64,000 bases of DNA from Idiomarina seosinensis_A (GCF_044797955.1 NZ_CP085211.1:2356001-2420000); one strand, 5' to 3'. Positions 50,696 through 60,241 are shown, numbered from the stretch's first letter. Notes: generated from the sequence alone by a model not told the origin. Made by a program: numbers and translations.

Positions 50696-52369
50696 ATGAG
50701 CCATCAACGCTTAGATACCACGCGGACAATAAGAGCGGATCGCGGTACTGAATTGACTACGGCTAACTGGCAAATTGAAGCCGCCAAACGTATGTTAATG
50801 AACAACCTCGACGCCGAAGTAGCGGAACATCCCCAGGGGCTGGTCGTGTATGGCGGCATTGGTCGAGCAGCCCGTAATTGGCCGTGTTATGACAAAATTG
50901 TTGAAACACTGGAGCAATTAAAGCCCGACCAGTCTTTATTAATTCAGTCAGGCAAACCGGTGGGAGTTTTTACTACGCATGAAGATGCCCCCCGGGTACT
51001 GATTGCTAATTCAAATTTAGTTCCACAGTGGGCGAACTGGGATCACTTTAACGAGCTGGATAAGAAAGGCCTGATGATGTACGGCCAAATGACTGCAGGC
51101 AGCTGGATTTATATTGGCTCGCAAGGCATTGTGCAGGGGACTTACGAGACCTTTGGTGCGATTGCACGTCAGCATTTCGACAATAACGCCAAAGGTAGAT
51201 GGATTCTGACCGGAGGGTTAGGCGGCATGGGGGGCGCACAACCCCTGGCGGCAACCATGGCCGGTTTTTGTATGCTGGCGGTTGAGTGTGACGAAACCCG
51301 CATCGACTTTCGTTTACGTACCGGCTATGTGGATCGCAAAGCCACGACACTGGACGAGGCATTAGATTTCATTGAACAGGGGAAAAGTCGGGGCGAGGCC
51401 ATTTCGGTTGCGTTGTTGGGTAACGCAGCGGATATCTACCAGCAGTTACAGCAGCGCGATATTGTCCCCGATGTGGTGACTGACCAGACATCTGCTCATG
51501 ACCCCCTGCACGGCTACCTGCCGCAGGGCTGGACACTGCCCCAGTATCATGAACAGCAAGATAAGGACCCTGAGAGTACCGTTGCCGCCGCTAAACAGTC
51601 GATGGCCGTGCAGGTTAAGGCGATGCTGTACTTTCAGCAACAGGGCGCTGCCGTGCTCGACTATGGCAATAATATACGCCAGATGGCTAAAGATGTTGGT
51701 GTTGAAGATGCCTTTAGTTTTCCTGGTTTTGTGCCCGCTTACATTCGGCCGTTATTTTGTGAAGGGATTGGCCCTTTCCGTTGGGTGGCCCTGTCGGGCG
51801 ATCCGCAGGACATTTATAAAACCGATGAAAAGGTTAAAGAGTTGATTCCCGATGATGCTCACCTACACAACTGGTTGGACATGGCTAAAGAACGCATTGC
51901 GTTTCAGGGCCTGCCGGCGCGTATTTGCTGGATCGGCTTAAAAGACCGCGCACGCATTGCTCAGGCCTTTAACGATATGGTTAAAAGTGGTGAACTGAAA
52001 GCGCCGGTTGTGATCGGGCGCGACCATTTGGACTCTGGCTCGGTTGCCAGCCCCAATCGTGAAACCGAGAGCATGTTGGACGGCTCTGATGCCGTATCAG
52101 ACTGGCCCTTATTGAATGCCTTGTTAAATACAGCGGGCGGAGCAACCTGGGTTAGCCTGCATCACGGTGGCGGTGTCGGTATGGGCTATTCACAGCACGC
52201 TGGTGTCGTTATCGTCGCCGATGGTAGTGCCGCAGCGGGCAAACGCATCGGGCGGGTACTGTGGAACGATCCTGCTACCGGTGTGATGCGTCACGCAGAT
52301 GCAGGCTACGATATTGCCCGACAATGCGCTAAAGACCAGCAGCTTAATCTGCCCATGCTGGAACAATAA
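50696..52369 (+). CDS. hutU: Urocanate hydratase
   Basis: Second step of histidine degradation, converting urocanate to imidazolone propionate using NAD+ as an electrophile. Very conserved: GMMYGQMTAGSWIYIGSQGI, the NAD-binding GGLGGMGGAQPLAATMAG and HHGGGVGMGYSQHAG near the end. 557 aa, standard length. It starts 16 bases after hutC and is followed by hutH after 13 bases. Confidence 0.97.
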   Translation: MSHQRLDTTRTIRADRGTELTTANWQIEAAKRMLMNNLDAEVAEHPQGLVVYGGIGRAARNWPCYDKIVETLEQLKPDQSLLIQSGKPVGVFTTHEDAPRVLIANSNLVPQWANWDHFNELDKKGLMMYGQMTAGSWIYIGSQGIVQGTYETFGAIARQHFDNNAKGRWILTGGLGGMGGAQPLAATMAGFCMLAVECDETRIDFRLRTGYVDRKATTLDEALDFIEQGKSRGEAISVALLGNAADIYQQLQQRDIVPDVVTDQTSAHDPLHGYLPQGWTLPQYHEQQDKDPESTVAAAKQSMAVQVKAMLYFQQQGAAVLDYGNNIRQMAKDVGVEDAFSFPGFVPAYIRPLFCEGIGPFRWVALSGDPQDIYKTDEKVKELIPDDAHLHNWLDMAKERIAFQGLPARICWIGLKDRARIAQAFNDMVKSGELKAPVVIGRDHLDSGSVASPNRETESMLDGSDAVSDWPLLNALLNTAGGATWVSLHHGGGVGMGYSQHAGVVIVADGSAAAGKRIGRVLWNDPATGVMRHADAGYDIARQCAKDQQLNLPMLEQ

Positions 52370-52382
52370 TTAAGGAGTCGGT

Positions 52383-53912
52383 ATGAGTAATTTCCCCTTA
52401 AACCCGGGCCAGTTAAATCTGCGGGATCTGCGTCACTGGTATTTTAATAGTGCGCAGCTAGAGCTTAATCAGCAAGCGATGAGCGAAATTGAAAAATCTT
52501 CTGCCATGGTAGAAAAAGTCCTGGATCAGGGGCAGGTGGTCTATGGCATTAACACCGGATTTGGTTTATTGGCAAATACCCGTATCCCGCCAGAGCGTCT
52601 GACTGATTTGCAGCGGCGTATTGTGCTGTCGCATTCGGTCGGGACCGGCGAGTTGATGGGTGACGAGGTCGTGCGGCTTATCTTGCTGCTTAAAATTAAC
52701 TCGCTGTCGCGTGGTTTTTCCGGCGTCCGGCTTAAAGTTATCGAAGCTTTAATTGCGCTATTAAATCATCAGGTTTACCCCTGTATACCCAGTAAAGGCT
52801 CGGTGGGCGCTTCGGGTGATTTGGCTCCGCTGGCTCATTTGGTGCTACCGCTGCTGGGGGAAGGCCAGGTGCGCGTTAATGGTGCAATTTTACCAGCCAC
52901 GGAAGGTTTAAAACGGGCCGGTTTAGAGCCTTTTGAGCTGGCGCCAAAAGAAGGCCTTGCACTGCTTAACGGAACTCAGGTGTCAACGGCTCTGGCCCTG
53001 GCGGGCTTATTCCGGATTGAGCGCGTTTTTCATAGCGCCATTACCATTGGGGCTATGTCGGTAGAGGCCGCTATGGGCTCGCGCACACCTTTTGATGCCC
53101 GCATTCACGAAGTGCGGGGCCAGCATGGTCAGCAGCAGGTTGCCGCAGCTTTTCGCGATATCCTTGGAGAAAGCTCGGCGATTGCGCGTTATCACGAGGA
53201 CTGTGAAAAAGTCCAGGATCCCTATTCGCTGCGTTGTCAGCCTCAGGTAATGGGAGCTGTTTATGACCAGTTAAGCCATGCTGCGCTGATTCTTGAACGC
53301 GAAGCTAATGGAGTGACAGATAATCCGCTGGTTTTCAGCGATGACGAAACCATTCTGTCAGGCGGTAATTTCCATGCTGAGCCGGTGGCAATGGCCGCTG
53401 ATGTTATTGCTATTGCAGCCAGTGAGATTGGGGCAATGTCAGAACGCCGCAGTGCGTTGCTGATAGACCAGCATTTAAGCAATTTGCCGGCGTTTTTAGT
53501 GAATGAGGGCGGGGTTAACTCGGGTTTCATGATGGTTCAGGTAACTGCCGCGGCGCTAGCCTCAGAAAACAAAAGCCATGCCCACCCTGCTTCGGTAGAC
53601 AGTATCCCGACGTCTGCTAATCAGGAAGATCATGTGTCGATGGCGACCTTCGCTGCCCGCAGGCTTACAGAGATTGCCGATAATATCGCTGATATTGTTG
53701 CCATTGAATGGCTGGAAGCTGCGCAGGGTCTGGACTTCAGAAAGCCTCTGACACCCTCACCGAAAATCGAGGCGGCCTATGAGTGTTTGCGTGCAAAGGT
53801 GGCTTACTATGAAGAGGACCGTTATTTTGCCCCTGATATCCGCAGCGCCAGTGATTTGATAAAAACCGGCGCGCTGGACTTTACTCTGGCAGACTTTAGC
53901 CCGTTAAGTTAG
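52383..53912 (+). CDS. hutH: Histidine ammonia-lyase
   Basis: Deaminates histidine to urocanate, first step of the pathway. The Ala-Ser-Gly triad that forms the MIO electrophile is in KGSVGASGDLAPLAH. YGINTGFGLLA, QDPYSLRCQPQVMG-like (VQDPYSLRCQPQVMG) and DNPLVF are also diagnostic. 509 aa. Preceded by AAGGAG. Its end is seven bases from the convergent GNAT/thioesterase gene, with no room for a terminator. Confidence 0.97.
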   Translation: MSNFPLNPGQLNLRDLRHWYFNSAQLELNQQAMSEIEKSSAMVEKVLDQGQVVYGINTGFGLLANTRIPPERLTDLQRRIVLSHSVGTGELMGDEVVRLILLLKINSLSRGFSGVRLKVIEALIALLNHQVYPCIPSKGSVGASGDLAPLAHLVLPLLGEGQVRVNGAILPATEGLKRAGLEPFELAPKEGLALLNGTQVSTALALAGLFRIERVFHSAITIGAMSVEAAMGSRTPFDARIHEVRGQHGQQQVAAAFRDILGESSAIARYHEDCEKVQDPYSLRCQPQVMGAVYDQLSHAALILEREANGVTDNPLVFSDDETILSGGNFHAEPVAMAADVIAIAASEIGAMSERRSALLIDQHLSNLPAFLVNEGGVNSGFMMVQVTAAALASENKSHAHPASVDSIPTSANQEDHVSMATFAARRLTEIADNIADIVAIEWLEAAQGLDFRKPLTPSPKIEAAYECLRAKVAYYEEDRYFAPDIRSASDLIKTGALDFTLADFSPLS

Positions 53913-53919
53913 CCGATTA

Positions 53920-54822
53920 TTAATCCTGCGGAGCAAGCACCACAAAGCGGCCGGTAAATTCGGCCACTGGCTGCTCGCGGGAAAATAACTGTGCGCGTAA
54001 GGTTAAATGCGCATTGCGACCTTGTTTTAGCGCCGAGAAGTCGCCCTCAACATCGTTTAAAAGCGCGATGCCGCGGGGCTCTTTGCGCAACGGCTTTTGA
54101 TATTTTATGTTGCCCTCTGCAAGCACCACTGAGCCTTTAACTTCTCTTTCCAGCAGCTGCAAATGCAATAGTCCCCAGCAGGTTAGCGTACCGAGAGAGT
54201 AAATACTGCCGGCAAACATGGTATCGTGAACATTAATATTACGGGACAGATTTGCCCGGGTCTCAAGAATACGCCCGGTATATTGATGTATTTTGATTCC
54301 CATGGCGTCTGAAATTGGAATGCGTTGCTGCCATGTTTGCTGTAACTCGGCAACCCAGTCAGGCCGGTAGGTAATGTAATTCCGTTTGCTGAAGGACTTC
54401 CTGAGCTGGTGTTCAGCCATAGAATTGCTGACGGTATCGCCTTCTTCAACCACCTGATAACCGCACTTTTTGTAAAAGCCAAGCGTATTGTCACGCGAAT
54501 TTATAACCACGTGTTGAGCACCTTCGTTCCGAGCTGCCAGCTCCAGGGCGTAGACAATAGCGACTCCGTGGCCTTGACCCTGGTACTCAGGGTCAACGGC
54601 CATAAATCGTATTTGTGCTTCCTCAGGACTGTTAAAATGTACCCGGCCAACCGCAATAGGCTGACCGTGTTTGTCCACCACCATGCGATGATGCCCGACC
54701 TGATCATAGGCGTCCTGCTCTGATCCCAGCGGCCGCTGAAAGGGTTTGCGCAGTACCGTCCAGCGAAGCTGATAGTAACGCTTAAGTTGCTCGTCGGTTT
54801 GCGGAGTAACGACCTGATACAT
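53920..54822 (-). CDS. GNAT-thioesterase fusion protein (YiiD-like)
   Basis: A 300-residue two-domain protein. The N-terminal GNAT domain (about 1-140) has FMAVDPEYQGQGHGVAIVYA and INSRDNTLGFYKKCGYQVVE. The C-terminal hot-dog domain (about 155-295) is of the thioesterase/YiiD_C type with HDTMFAGSIYSLGTLTCWGL. E. coli YiiD (FabY) has the same architecture and has been linked to initiation of fatty acid synthesis. The gene is three bases upstream of dtd on the same strand, as in E. coli, so the operon pairing is conserved. Confidence 0.85.
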   Translation of the reverse strand: MYQVVTPQTDEQLKRYYQLRWTVLRKPFQRPLGSEQDAYDQVGHHRMVVDKHGQPIAVGRVHFNSPEEAQIRFMAVDPEYQGQGHGVAIVYALELAARNEGAQHVVINSRDNTLGFYKKCGYQVVEEGDTVSNSMAEHQLRKSFSKRNYITYRPDWVAELQQTWQQRIPISDAMGIKIHQYTGRILETRANLSRNINVHDTMFAGSIYSLGTLTCWGLLHLQLLEREVKGSVVLAEGNIKYQKPLRKEPRGIALLNDVEGDFSALKQGRNAHLTLRAQLFSREQPVAEFTGRFVVLAPQD

Positions 54823-54824
54823 AG

Positions 54825-55262
54825 TTAAACGCTCAATTGAAAAGTAACGGGACCGTCATTAATCAATGCCACCTGCATATTGGCGGCAAACTGGCCGGTT
54901 TGCACCTCTATACCCAAATCCTTTAAGGCCTGACAAAACCCGAAATAAAGTGTTTTTGCCTGTTCGGGAGTTGCGGCACTGGAAAAGCTGGGCCGGCGGC
55001 CCTTGCGGGTGTCAGCTGCCAGAGTAAACTGAGAAACTACCAGCGCGGGAAACTGTTTATCCAGCAGACTGAGGTTCATTTTGTCGGATTCATCAGCGAA
55101 AACGCGGTAATGGGCAATGCGTTCGGCCAGCTTTTTCGCGTGATAATGCTCGTCTTGTTGCTCGACGCCTAACAAAATTAAAAGCCCCTGGCCAATCGCT
55201 CCTACGTTCTGCTCTTGTACGGTCACCTGCGCTTTGGACACACGTTGAATCAGTCCGATCAT
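54825..55262 (-). CDS. dtd: D-aminoacyl-tRNA deacylase
   Basis: Removes D-amino acids (and glycine from tRNA-Ala) mistakenly attached to tRNA. The opening MIGLIQRVSKAQVTV, the SQFTLAADTRKGRRPSF motif and the catalytic-site GPVTFQL are all present. 145 aa, normal length. Part of a yihY-dtd-yiiD run in the same order as E. coli. Confidence 0.95.
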   Translation of the reverse strand: MIGLIQRVSKAQVTVQEQNVGAIGQGLLILLGVEQQDEHYHAKKLAERIAHYRVFADESDKMNLSLLDKQFPALVVSQFTLAADTRKGRRPSFSSAATPEQAKTLYFGFCQALKDLGIEVQTGQFAANMQVALINDGPVTFQLSV

Positions 55263-55316
55263 AAGATACCCAGTCTGCTAAGTTGGCAATCAGGTTTGAC
55301 TAAACTGCTGTCGCAG

Positions 55317-56171
55317 TCAAGAGTTTGATGGCTTATCTTTGCTTTTTTTCAGGTACTGATACTCTTCCAGACTAACTGTTAACTCGGCTCCCATTAAAAC
55401 AATATTCCAGGATAAATAGATCCAGACAATCAGCAGGGGAATGGTTGCCAGTGCCCCGTAAATCGCCTGATAAGTGGGAAAGTAGGTGATATAAAGCGAG
55501 AATAACTGTTTACTGATTTCAAACATCACTGCAGCGACTAATGCCCCGACAGCGGCATGACGAACTCGTACGGTGCGGTTAGGAACCAACAGGTAAAGCA
55601 GTAAAAAAGCAACAAAGCTGGTGACGATAGGGATAAACCACAAAGCAAAGCTGCGCACTCCAGATACGTATTCTTCGGCAAACTGAGACAGTGAAACTAA
55701 ATAGGAGGTAGCTGCCAGACCGCCGCCGATAAGTACCGGACCAAGCGTTAAGATCATCCAGTAAATGGCCAGCGATACCGTAAGGCGACGCTTGCTGCTG
55801 TCACGCCAAATATTGTTCAGCGCCGAATCGATAGCAGAAATCAAAAATACGGCCACTACAAACAAAAACGCGACTCCGACGGCTGTCATGCGGGACGCAT
55901 TAGCGACGAATTCGTCAATGTACTGCTTCAGCTGTTCGCTGGAAGTCGGCAATAGATTGGCAAACAGCGCTTCTTCGATATTGCGTTGCAGCTCTTCAAA
56001 TACCGGGAAGGCAGAAAAAATAGTGAACATAACCACTATCAGTGGCACCAGCGAGAGCAAGGTGACGTAGGTCAGATGCCCGGCAGTAATATTGATTTTA
56101 TCGGCAGCGGAACGCTGAGCAAAATAGCGTAAAAATTTTCCGATATGTACTACTCTTTTGCGCCAATCCAT
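55317..56171 (-). CDS. YihY/BrkB family inner-membrane protein
   Basis: A 284-residue protein with six predicted membrane helices, family PF03631 (YihY, formerly thought to be RNase BN). Recognisable stretches are AGHLTYVTLLSLVPLIVVMF, SALNNIWRDSSKRR and YLSWNIVLMGAELTVSLEEY. I use ATG 56171 (AGGGTGG upstream), since the longer frame to 56324 adds a non-conserved stretch. Role in the envelope is unknown. Confidence 0.88.
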   Translation of the reverse strand: MDWRKRVVHIGKFLRYFAQRSAADKINITAGHLTYVTLLSLVPLIVVMFTIFSAFPVFEELQRNIEEALFANLLPTSSEQLKQYIDEFVANASRMTAVGVAFLFVVAVFLISAIDSALNNIWRDSSKRRLTVSLAIYWMILTLGPVLIGGGLAATSYLVSLSQFAEEYVSGVRSFALWFIPIVTSFVAFLLLYLLVPNRTVRVRHAAVGALVAAVMFEISKQLFSLYITYFPTYQAIYGALATIPLLIVWIYLSWNIVLMGAELTVSLEEYQYLKKSKDKPSNS

Positions 56172-56243
56172 ATGTCCACCCTGACCTGAAAACCACTTAC
56201 CTGCGTAATAGAGGCAATTATAGCATGAAGCGGGAGAGAGAAG

Positions 56244-56960
56244 ATGGCAATGGTTGTATTTGGTGCTTCCGGAGGTCTGGGTGAAGCGCTGGTCAAAGAG
56301 TTGAAACAGCAATACTCTGATCAAACAATATTCGCGGTGTCGCGTAGTGTGGTCAGCGACCGCGTCACGGGCGTTTCGTATTACACAATTGATGACTATA
56401 ACGACGAGGCTTTGGCTCAGTGGGCAGAGGATTTTTCAGCGACGAATGAACCGCTTACGGGAGTGTTGTCAACGGTCGGTATGCTGCACGACGATGAAAC
56501 ATTTCCCGAGAAACAGCTGAGCGACCTAGATGAACAGAACTTATTAAAGCTTTACCGTGTGAATGCCGTAATTCCCATGCTTATTGTTAAGCATTGCCAG
56601 AACTTGCTGGAGAAAAAACAGGCCGCTTTTTTTGTCCAGTTATCGGCGAAGGTGGGCAGTATCGAGGATAACCGGCTAGGCGGCTGGTATAGTTACCGGG
56701 CCTCGAAAGCAGGCCTGAATATGTTGTTGAAAACAGCAGCTATTGAATTTAAGCGCAGTCACAAAAAATTAGTTGTTGCCGCTATTCATCCCGGAACGAC
56801 CGATACCCGGCTGTCAGAACCGTTTCAAAAGCGGATTCCGAAGGGCAAACTGTATTCAAAAGAGCAGTCCGCAGAACGCATTGTGGCTGTTATTAAGCAG
56901 CTGAATGCAGAGGATTCAGGGGGGCTTTTTCATTGGGATGGTGAGCGCTTACCTTTTTAG
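56244..56960 (+). CDS. Short-chain dehydrogenase, C-factor-like
   Basis: SDR-fold oxidoreductase of 238 aa. The N-terminal nucleotide motif is VFGASGGLGEALVKEL, and the catalytic Ser and Tyr-x3-Lys are in LSAKVGS and YSYRASKAGLNM. HPGTTDTRLSEPF is the conserved C-terminal part. It resembles the CsgA/C-factor-like cluster of SDRs of unknown substrate. Start could also be the Met two codons downstream. Divergent from yihY. Confidence 0.85.
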   Translation: MAMVVFGASGGLGEALVKELKQQYSDQTIFAVSRSVVSDRVTGVSYYTIDDYNDEALAQWAEDFSATNEPLTGVLSTVGMLHDDETFPEKQLSDLDEQNLLKLYRVNAVIPMLIVKHCQNLLEKKQAAFFVQLSAKVGSIEDNRLGGWYSYRASKAGLNMLLKTAAIEFKRSHKKLVVAAIHPGTTDTRLSEPFQKRIPKGKLYSKEQSAERIVAVIKQLNAEDSGGLFHWDGERLPF

Positions 56961-57028
56961 AATGTTTTTTATTTTGTAATTGTTGCTAGACTGAGCTTGG
57001 CGAAAAGCAAAAATTAAGGAGAAGCCTG

Positions 57029-57268
57029 ATGCTTTATATCATTGCCATTTTGTTTCCACCGCTAGCGATATTGTTTACCGGCAAAATTTTTCAGTTTATT
57101 TTTAATCTTATTCTGGCAGCGCTGGGTATTTTTCTGGCGATTGTGACGTTAGGCGCTTTTGGCCTGATTTACTTATTAGCGATAATACACGCGGTTGTGG
57201 TCGTACACAGTTACCGTCAGGAAAAACGTGATGAACGCCTGGTTAAGGCTGTTCGGGGTGAAAAATGA
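57029..57268 (+). CDS. Small membrane protein, YqaE/Pmp3-like
   Basis: A 79-residue protein with two hydrophobic helices. LFPPLAILFTGKIFQFIFNL and the following HAVVVVHSY resemble the YqaE/Pmp3 (PF01679) stress-associated membrane proteins, though the C-terminal tail is longer and charged. It overlaps the next gene, a lipoprotein, by four bases (ATGA), suggesting a joint envelope role. Confidence 0.7.
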   Translation: MLYIIAILFPPLAILFTGKIFQFIFNLILAALGIFLAIVTLGAFGLIYLLAIIHAVVVVHSYRQEKRDERLVKAVRGEK

Positions 57269-57909
57269 AGAAAGCCTTTGCAGTATTCGGTTTTTTACTT
57301 TTGTTAACCGGTTGCCAGAGCGCCTATTATTCGACCATGGAAAAATTCGGTGTTGAAAAGCGGGATATTTTGGTTGATCGGGTCGGCGAAGCTAAAGAGT
57401 CGCAGGGAGAGGCTCAGCAACAGTTTGAGTCAGCCCTTGACCAGCTCGATTCAATGCTGAATATCGATGGCGGTGAGCTGGAAAAAAACTACCGCACCCT
57501 GAAAGACGAGTACCAGGCAAGTAAAGAGTCGGCGCAACGGGTTCGTGACCGCATTGACGCGGTTGATGAAGTCGCCAATGACCTTTTTAATGAATGGAAC
57601 GCCGAGCTAGACCAGTATTCTAATGAACGCCTGCGACGACAAAGCGAGCGGCAACTGCGCGAAACTGAGCGCCGCTACGAGGATTTGATCCGCACTATGG
57701 AGCGGGCAGCCAGCAAAATGGATCCGGTATTAGCGAAATTACAGGACAACGTACTTTATCTTAAGCATAATTTGAACGCTCAGGCGATAAGCGCCATTAA
57801 AGGCGAGTTTGACAGCCTGCAGGCAGATATCCGAGTTTTGATTGAAGATATGCAAGCTGCGATAGCAGAGTCCGATAAATTTATTGAAGCAATGAACTCA
57901 GGTGATTAG
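57265..57909 (+). CDS. DUF2959 family lipoprotein
   Basis: A 214-residue secreted lipoprotein. The signal peptide ends in the lipobox LLTGCQS (Cys at about 17). The mature part is almost entirely helical and charged, with heptad-like stretches (RLRRQSERQLRETERRYEDL, DSLQADIRVLIEDMQAAI). It fits the DUF2959 family, unknown function. Coupled to the preceding small membrane protein by an ATGA overlap. Confidence 0.85.
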   Translation: MKKAFAVFGFLLLLTGCQSAYYSTMEKFGVEKRDILVDRVGEAKESQGEAQQQFESALDQLDSMLNIDGGELEKNYRTLKDEYQASKESAQRVRDRIDAVDEVANDLFNEWNAELDQYSNERLRRQSERQLRETERRYEDLIRTMERAASKMDPVLAKLQDNVLYLKHNLNAQAISAIKGEFDSLQADIRVLIEDMQAAIAESDKFIEAMNSGD

Positions 57910-57968
57910 TTAATTCGTAGTCATTAATGTTCGTAAACCATTAATGGAAAACCTGGAAAGGAAAAAAG

Positions 57969-58481
57969 ATGACCATATTGTTTATTGGCGGCAGTCGTCG
58001 CAAAGAATCATTGAATGCAAAACTTAAGCATCGCGTGGCGGAAATCGCTGAGAAATCAGGCATGGACTATAAAGTACTTGATGCAGACGCACTGGATGCA
58101 CCGATTTATGAGGGTGACTTTGAAGAGGAGCACGGTGTCCCCGACGCCATGAAGGCCCTGGGCGCTGAAATAAAAGCCGCGGATAAAATTGTTTTGATCA
58201 GCCCGGAGTATAACTCCTCTGTATCGCCACTGATTAAAAATGCAATCGACTGGGTTTCACGACTTGAGGGTGCCCCCTGGACCAATAAAACCGTTTTGCT
58301 GGGGGCGGCATCACCCGGTGGCTTAGGCGGCATGCGCGGATTAATGCATTTGCGCGATGTATTAGGTAACGTACAAGTATGGACAGCGCCTATTTTCGTT
58401 TCTTGTCCTAACGCTACGGATGAAGCAATTGCCGGGCTGGACGAGGAAATGCTGCGCAGCTTTCTGCAGCAAGGCGACTAA
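57969..58481 (+). CDS. NADPH-dependent FMN reductase family protein
   Basis: Flavodoxin-fold oxidoreductase of 170 aa. The N-terminal phosphate-binding loop GGSRRKESLNAKL and VLISPEYNSSVSPLIKNAID are signatures of the FMN_red family (chromate or quinone reductase-like). GAASPGGLGGMRGLMHLRDV is the conserved third segment. Probably reduces quinones or other electrophiles with NAD(P)H. Preceded by GGAAAGGA. It converges with the TetR gene. Confidence 0.88.
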   Translation: MTILFIGGSRRKESLNAKLKHRVAEIAEKSGMDYKVLDADALDAPIYEGDFEEEHGVPDAMKALGAEIKAADKIVLISPEYNSSVSPLIKNAIDWVSRLEGAPWTNKTVLLGAASPGGLGGMRGLMHLRDVLGNVQVWTAPIFVSCPNATDEAIAGLDEEMLRSFLQQGD

Positions 58482-58494
58482 TAGCTAGCTGATA

Positions 58495-59109
58495 CTAAGT
58501 TGCAAGGCCATCGATATACGCATCAATAGCCTTGCAACCGTAATCGGTCAGAACAAAGTAATTGCTATCGAGCAGCCAGTTATAAATCAGACCATCGACC
58601 AGGCTGAATAAACCAATAACGGCCATCCGTGCGTCCCTTTCAAGTGGCACTTCCCCTTCTTCGGCGGCCTGCTCAAACAACACCTGAAAATCATCAATAC
58701 ACTGGTTACGACCGCTGACATGGCGTAGCTTAATCGGGTTAACTTCGTCGATATACTCGCATTTATGTAGCAAAATGCTGGCTAAAGCCTGGATTTGTTG
58801 GTCGGTGGCAACACGGGTCAGAAAGCGCTTGGCGCGTTCGCGCACTTCATTCAACGGACTGAAATTGTCTTGCTCGGCAACTTGCTCGCGCATTTCATCA
58901 ATCGGCAGACTGACACGCTGCATAAGCGATTCGATCAGATCCTGCTTATTACTAAAATGGTGGTAAATGGCCCCGCGAGTTACTCCTGCGAACTCGGCAA
59001 CCTGCGCCATTGATGTATGGGCTACGCCGTTTTGACCAAACAGGTGCTGGGCAGCATCGAGCAGTTTAGCCCGTGTTTCCAGAGCATCTTCTTTTGTGCG
59101 TCTAACCAC
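58495..59109 (-). CDS. TetR/AcrR-family transcriptional regulator
   Basis: A 204-residue repressor. The N-terminal HTH is TSMAQVAEFAGVTRGAIYHH, preceded by KEDALETRAKLLDAAQHLFGQ, closest to AcrR/TtgR-like efflux regulators. The C-terminal ligand domain is of the TetR_C_2 type. AcrR-like genes usually sit divergent from an RND efflux operon, but here no efflux genes are adjacent. A palindrome just upstream of its start is a likely operator for autoregulation. Confidence 0.9.
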   Translation of the reverse strand: MVRRTKEDALETRAKLLDAAQHLFGQNGVAHTSMAQVAEFAGVTRGAIYHHFSNKQDLIESLMQRVSLPIDEMREQVAEQDNFSPLNEVRERAKRFLTRVATDQQIQALASILLHKCEYIDEVNPIKLRHVSGRNQCIDDFQVLFEQAAEEGEVPLERDARMAVIGLFSLVDGLIYNWLLDSNYFVLTDYGCKAIDAYIDGLAT

Positions 59110-59149
59110 TGTTTTACCTTTCGCTGAGTTACCTTCGGTTATTATACCG

Positions 59150-59173
59150 ATTAATGTTTAATCATGCATTAAT
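59150..59173. promoter_or_regulatory. 24-bp palindrome, likely TetR operator
   Basis: ATTAATG, ten bases, CATTAAT: a perfect inverted repeat of seven-base arms spanning 24 bp, the size of AcrR-type operators. It lies 41 bases upstream of the regulator's start codon. Confidence 0.6.
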
Positions 59174-59295
59174 GTAGGTAAGTTGCTGGCCGAGGCAGCA
59201 GGGATTTATTTTTAAATAAACTTGTGCTGGCAATCTAGCTATGCCGATAATACGTAATGATCGGTAACAGCGGTTTTCACTCCCCGGAGGAGCAC

Positions 59296-59577
59296 ATGAA
59301 AAACGAAATTGATTTTCGCCTCATTCTCGACGCTTATGAAAAAATTCATGAACATGGCGAAGCCCGTCAGGGGCAGCACCTGCTTGAAGGTATCAAGGCG
59401 TTTACTGACCATGATGGTTATACGGTATTTCTCGAAGGGCAAGGCGTTAAATTGCGCTTGGAGTTCCATAATAAATACCATCTTGATTACGATAACGGAT
59501 CGCAGCTGGATAAGTTTATCCGCGCGCTAAAAAGTATTTCGGAAGGCTACCAGACGCCCGGGCTTGAGCGGGGATGA
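59296..59577 (+). CDS. Small DUF3081-like protein
   Basis: A 93-residue cytoplasmic protein. I start it at ATG 59296 because a strong GGAGG lies five bases upstream; the in-frame extension to 59257 is unneeded. LEGIKAFTDHDGYTVFLEGQ and LRLEFHNKYHLDYDN suggest the gammaproteobacterial DUF3081 family, of unknown function. It overlaps the downstream hemolysin-III gene (ATGA). Confidence 0.75.
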   Translation: MKNEIDFRLILDAYEKIHEHGEARQGQHLLEGIKAFTDHDGYTVFLEGQGVKLRLEFHNKYHLDYDNGSQLDKFIRALKSISEGYQTPGLERG

Positions 59578-60239
59578 GTAATAAAAGCTATACGGTTGCC
59601 GAAGAGGTTGCCCATGCTTTAACGCACGGCTTTGGTGCGGTATTGAGTATTGTTGCACTGGTGGTGATGCTTCTTTGGAGTACCGCTTACGGCACGGTCT
59701 GGCACGTAGTTGCGGTCAGTATTTACGGTGGCAGTTTAATTTTGTTGTATACAGCATCGACGCTGTATCATTCATTTCCCTGGCCGCGGGTTAAAAGCTA
59801 CTTTAAGCAGCTGGATCACGCCGCTATTTTTTTATTGATTGCCGGTACCTACACACCCTTTATGTTGATTAATCTGCGGGGTTCCTGGGGCTGGTTATTC
59901 CTGGCTGTCGCCTGGAGTATCGCTCTTATTGGTGTCGCCATAGAGCTTTTTGCAAAAAATCCCCCAAAATGGCTTTCTTTGACCTTGTACTTAGGGCTTG
60001 GCTGGATGGCCCTGGTGGCGATAAAACCCATGTTTGATAATGTTGAAGAAGCCGGTTTGCTGCTGCTGTTAGCGGGTGGGCTGGCTTACACGCTGGGCGT
60101 TGTATTCTATGTCTGGCATTCTTTGCCCTATCACCACGCGATATGGCACCTGTTTGTTTTAGCAGGTAGCGCCTTTCATTTTTTTGCGATTTTTTACTAT
60201 GTTTTACCGCAGCCCGAACTGCTGCCAACTCCAGGCTAA
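59574..60239 (+). CDS. Hemolysin III/TrhA family membrane protein
   Basis: A 221-residue protein with seven membrane helices (PAQR/HlyIII superfamily). Signatures are ALTHGFGAVLSIVALVVM at the N-terminus, YTASTLYHSFPW with the zinc-site His, LDHAAIFLLIAGTYTPFML and YHHAIWHLFVLAGSAFHFF. Relatives in E. coli (YqfA/TrhA) help keep membrane energetics or lipid balance; true hemolysis is doubtful. Followed by a bidirectional terminator. Confidence 0.92.
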   Translation: MSNKSYTVAEEVAHALTHGFGAVLSIVALVVMLLWSTAYGTVWHVVAVSIYGGSLILLYTASTLYHSFPWPRVKSYFKQLDHAAIFLLIAGTYTPFMLINLRGSWGWLFLAVAWSIALIGVAIELFAKNPPKWLSLTLYLGLGWMALVAIKPMFDNVEEAGLLLLLAGGLAYTLGVVFYVWHSLPYHHAIWHLFVLAGSAFHFFAIFYYVLPQPELLPTPG

Positions 60240-60241
60240 AA

